DNA from: Desulfatitalea sp. BRH_c12
Lineage (GTDB): Bacteria > Desulfobacterota > Desulfobacteria > Desulfobacterales > Desulfosarcinaceae
Direction of reading: 5' to 3'
Assembly (NCBI GenBank): GCA_000961655.1
Contig: LADR01000058.1
Location: 1-50,632 of the forward strand
Length of the DNA stretch: 50,632 nucleotides
A model generated the notes under the pieces. The model was given only the letters and a program-made list of their open reading frames with translations. It was not told the DNA's origin and searched no databases. Of the stretch, positions 50,331 to 50,632 are shown one piece after another. The position numbers and the translations under genes were made by a program. Within the stretch, counting starts at the first letter, position 1, and the number at the start of each line of letters is the position of its first letter.

Positions 50331-50632
<302 letters not shown>

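Overview
The window looks like chromosome of a strict anaerobe of the Desulfobacterota, most likely a sulfate reducer of the Desulfobacterales (inference). Supporting signs are HdrA-type flavoproteins, MvhD, NifX-like proteins, CooS/CooT traces, many two-component and sigma-54 signalling genes, and unusually many selenocysteine codons. No rRNA, tRNA or CRISPR array was seen.

Layout. 1-4.4 kb: palindromic repeats, two NifX-like proteins, a DUF5320 protein, cooT, and a cooS pseudogene with a frameshift and an internal deletion. 4.9-22.9 kb, all minus strand: a histidine kinase and a sigma-54 activator, then a long probable operon read from a -24/-12 promoter at about 19.27 kb. Its order is response regulator, HdrA-GltD fusion, MvhD, FrhB-like protein, HdrA with an inserted receiver domain, HdrC, HdrB, a kinase with c-type heme motifs, and a receiver-kinase. 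This appears to be an electron-bifurcating or confurcating heterodisulfide-reductase-like complex joined to a phosphorelay. 23-33.4 kb: SixA, a small gene behind a near-consensus sigma-54 promoter, integrase and cyclase relics, a Tat-exported multicopper oxidase, an adenylate cyclase-TPR protein and a surface lipoprotein. 34-39.3 kb: a large hybrid kinase, an acyl-CoA synthetase and an NTF2-like protein.

39.3-46.9 kb is the most striking part. Five genes contain in-frame UGA codons (six in total), each placed at a redox-type position and each followed by a short hairpin with G in its loop, as in bacterial SECIS elements. They are an ArsM-like methyltransferase, a 155-residue protein with a possible helix-turn-helix, a UxxC thioredoxin-like protein, a rhodanese-DsbD-thioredoxin fusion with two selenocysteines, and a second thioredoxin-like protein with a GKPU motif. 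Four of them form a probable operon with thioredoxin reductase, an ArsR repressor, a TVP38 membrane protein and a sterol-desaturase-like protein, behind a promoter whose -10 lies in a perfect 16-bp-arm palindrome. An ordinary gene caller would break all five. Upstream lie relics of a sterol desaturase, a thioredoxin reductase and a hydrolase.

47-50.6 kb: a convergent radical SAM-methyltransferase-DUF5714 fusion, whose methyltransferase carries Cys where the nearby selenoprotein carries Sec, and the start of a mercuric-reductase-like flavoprotein cut by the window end. The 39-50 kb segment reads as a thiol/selenol redox and possibly metalloid (arsenic, selenium or mercury) island; the substrate is inferred, not shown.
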